A program made the position numbers and the translations under genes. This document shows, in pieces, positions 6,638 through 7,314 of a stretch of 7,314 nucleotides of DNA. Position 1 is the first letter of the stretch. Every line of letters begins with the position of its first letter. The DNA comes from Anaerolineaceae bacterium (GTDB lineage Bacteria > Chloroflexota > Anaerolineae > Anaerolineales > Anaerolineaceae), in assembly GCA_003532515.1 (NCBI GenBank), contig DOEX01000283.1:1-7314 (forward strand), read 5' to 3'. The notes below the pieces were generated by a model, which had not been told where the DNA came from, searched no databases, and saw only the letters and a program-made list of their open reading frames with translations.

Positions 6638-7247
6638 AAGAAAGAGTATTTTTGCCGCAAGGGTGTACGATAGCCGCGCCTAACAATTAATATCCTTGGT
6701 TGGTTTTTCCCGATTCTCTATGGAGTCGTACTCCAATCCATAAAAAATGGAAAGAGATGAATACTGTTTGTGATGTTGAATCTTTTCCAAAGATATCAGC
6801 TTGTGGACTACCAGGAAGATAAAATTACCCCCGACCATTCCCCTATAATGCCACATTTCATCCGCATTCAATGACTTGGCCAGATCACTCTATGTGCGGA
6901 TTTGACTGTCTCAGCAGCATAGAAACCAATGAAAGATCGTGGTGGCCTAAAATCAACGATCTCGTTGAGGCATGGTTTTCAGATAGAGGTGTGTGCAGAT
7001 CGTTGCGTCTGAATGGATATAGCAGTTCTCACAGGCACTATAGGACCGTTATCATGGCCAGGGTGGGAAGGTCAGACCAGCGGCGGATCGTTCAACCTGG
7101 GGTAGGGTAGGGAGTCACACCCGGCATGATGCAATATCTTCAGTAACGCCCTATCCGGGGGAGTAATCAGGATCATATTCCAGAGTAAAAATGACCCTTA
7201 GAAATTAAAAAAGCGGAACCATAGCGGGATAAAATGACCAGAAAATG
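6638..7247. other. Gene-poor stretch between ampH and the tRNA terminator
   Basis: About 600 bases in which I recognise no gene. The longest frames are a 63-codon minus-strand frame opening with TTG (6680-6871) and a 79-codon plus-strand frame (6871-7110, beginning MTWPDHSMCG). Neither has a ribosome-binding site or familiar motif, and both look like chance. A perfect 6-base inverted repeat TGGAGT-CGT-ACTCCA sits at 6721-6735, and CAACGA-TC-TCGTTG near 6954-6967. The part before ampH (6680-6850) is visibly more A/T-rich than the genes, so an ampH promoter may lie there, but no hexamer pair stands out. Confidence 0.5.
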
Positions 7248-7277
7248 AAAAAGGTCACAACCCTAAAGGCTGCAACC
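7248..7277 (-). terminator. Intrinsic terminator behind the tRNA
   Basis: On the minus strand GGTTGCAGCC, loop TTTAG, and GGTTGTGACC form a 10-base-pair stem that includes three G-U pairs, followed directly by TTTTT. It begins 12 bases behind the CCA end of the tRNA, the expected place for ending tRNA transcription. Because of the G-U pairs the stem works only for RNA made from the minus strand, which agrees with the tRNA orientation. Confidence 0.75.
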
Positions 7278-7289
7278 TCTTGATTTTAC

Positions 7290-7314
7290 TGGTGGGTCGT
7301 GCGGGAATCGGACC
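7290..7314 (-). tRNA. 3' end of a tRNA, probably tRNA-Lys (cut by window edge)
   Basis: The last 25 bases read on the minus strand as a tRNA end: G52-G53, T-loop TCCGATT, T-stem strand CCCGC (61-65), acceptor strand ACGACCC (66-72), discriminator A73 and an encoded CCA. The two visible T-stem pairs G53-C61 and G52-C62 are correct. The implied 5' acceptor strand GGGTCGT is that of bacterial tRNA-Lys, which in E. coli also ends ACGACCCACCA. The anticodon lies outside the window, so the identity is an inference. Position 55, nearly always T, reads C here. Confidence 0.8.

Noticed and set aside
6680..6871. Minus-strand 63-codon frame before ampH
   Set aside because: It begins with TTG without a ribosome-binding site, lies in A/T-rich DNA and shows no recognisable feature.
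6871..7110. Plus-strand 79-codon frame in the gene-poor stretch
   Set aside because: I considered a degraded transposase because of the basic C-terminal half, but I see no catalytic motif, terminal repeat or ribosome-binding site.
1..7314. CRISPR array, toxin-antitoxin pair or other defence system
   Set aside because: No regularly spaced repeats are seen. The Mut7-C protein is PIN-like but has no adjacent antitoxin-like gene, and no nuclease-helicase or retron-like parts are present.

Overview
All recognisable genes lie on the minus strand, so the window reads from right to left. In transcription order it holds: the 3' end of a tRNA (probably tRNA-Lys) with a terminator, about 600 bases without a convincing gene, an AmpH-like peptidoglycan hydrolase, a second serine-beta-lactamase-fold lipoprotein, a gap of about 300 bases, a Bug/TctC-type solute-binding protein, a secreted Cache-domain protein with an in-frame open tail after its stop, a Mut7-C type RNase-like protein, and a tyrosine recombinase cut by the left edge.

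Organism: a Gram-negative bacterium, because there is a lipobox, there are Sec signal peptides on periplasm-type proteins, and AmpH and Bug families are present. Bug proteins are most abundant in Burkholderiales. Stand-alone Cache proteins and Mut7-C proteins of this style are familiar from Desulfobacterota (the former Deltaproteobacteria). I lean towards an environmental Desulfobacterota or other proteobacterium, but the sequence does not settle it.

Right part (3826-7314): the tRNA end and its terminator close one transcription unit. AmpH and the lipoprotein hydrolase follow with 105 bases between them and may be co-transcribed. Both carry the SxxK and YxN/YxY signatures of the penicillin-recognising serine hydrolases. 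They would act in the periplasm, one on peptidoglycan peptides and the other on an unknown ester or amide.

Middle part (1527-3518): a Bug-family binding protein is followed after 39 bases by a secreted two-lobed Cache protein. Neither has a membrane transporter or a signalling domain beside it. The pair could be an extracytoplasmic small-acid sensing or scavenging module that works with partners encoded elsewhere.

Left part (1-1441): a PIN-like Mut7-C protein with a zinc ribbon, and a tyrosine recombinase with a good ribosome-binding site, a consensus -10 box and a 10-base inverted repeat bracketing its leader. The recombinase suggests the edge of a mobile element lying to the left. I see no CRISPR array, rRNA or complete insertion sequence. 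I did not find a clear new multi-gene system. The points most worth checking are the coding-like tail behind the Cache stop codon, the orphan Bug-Cache pair, and the recombinase leader repeat.
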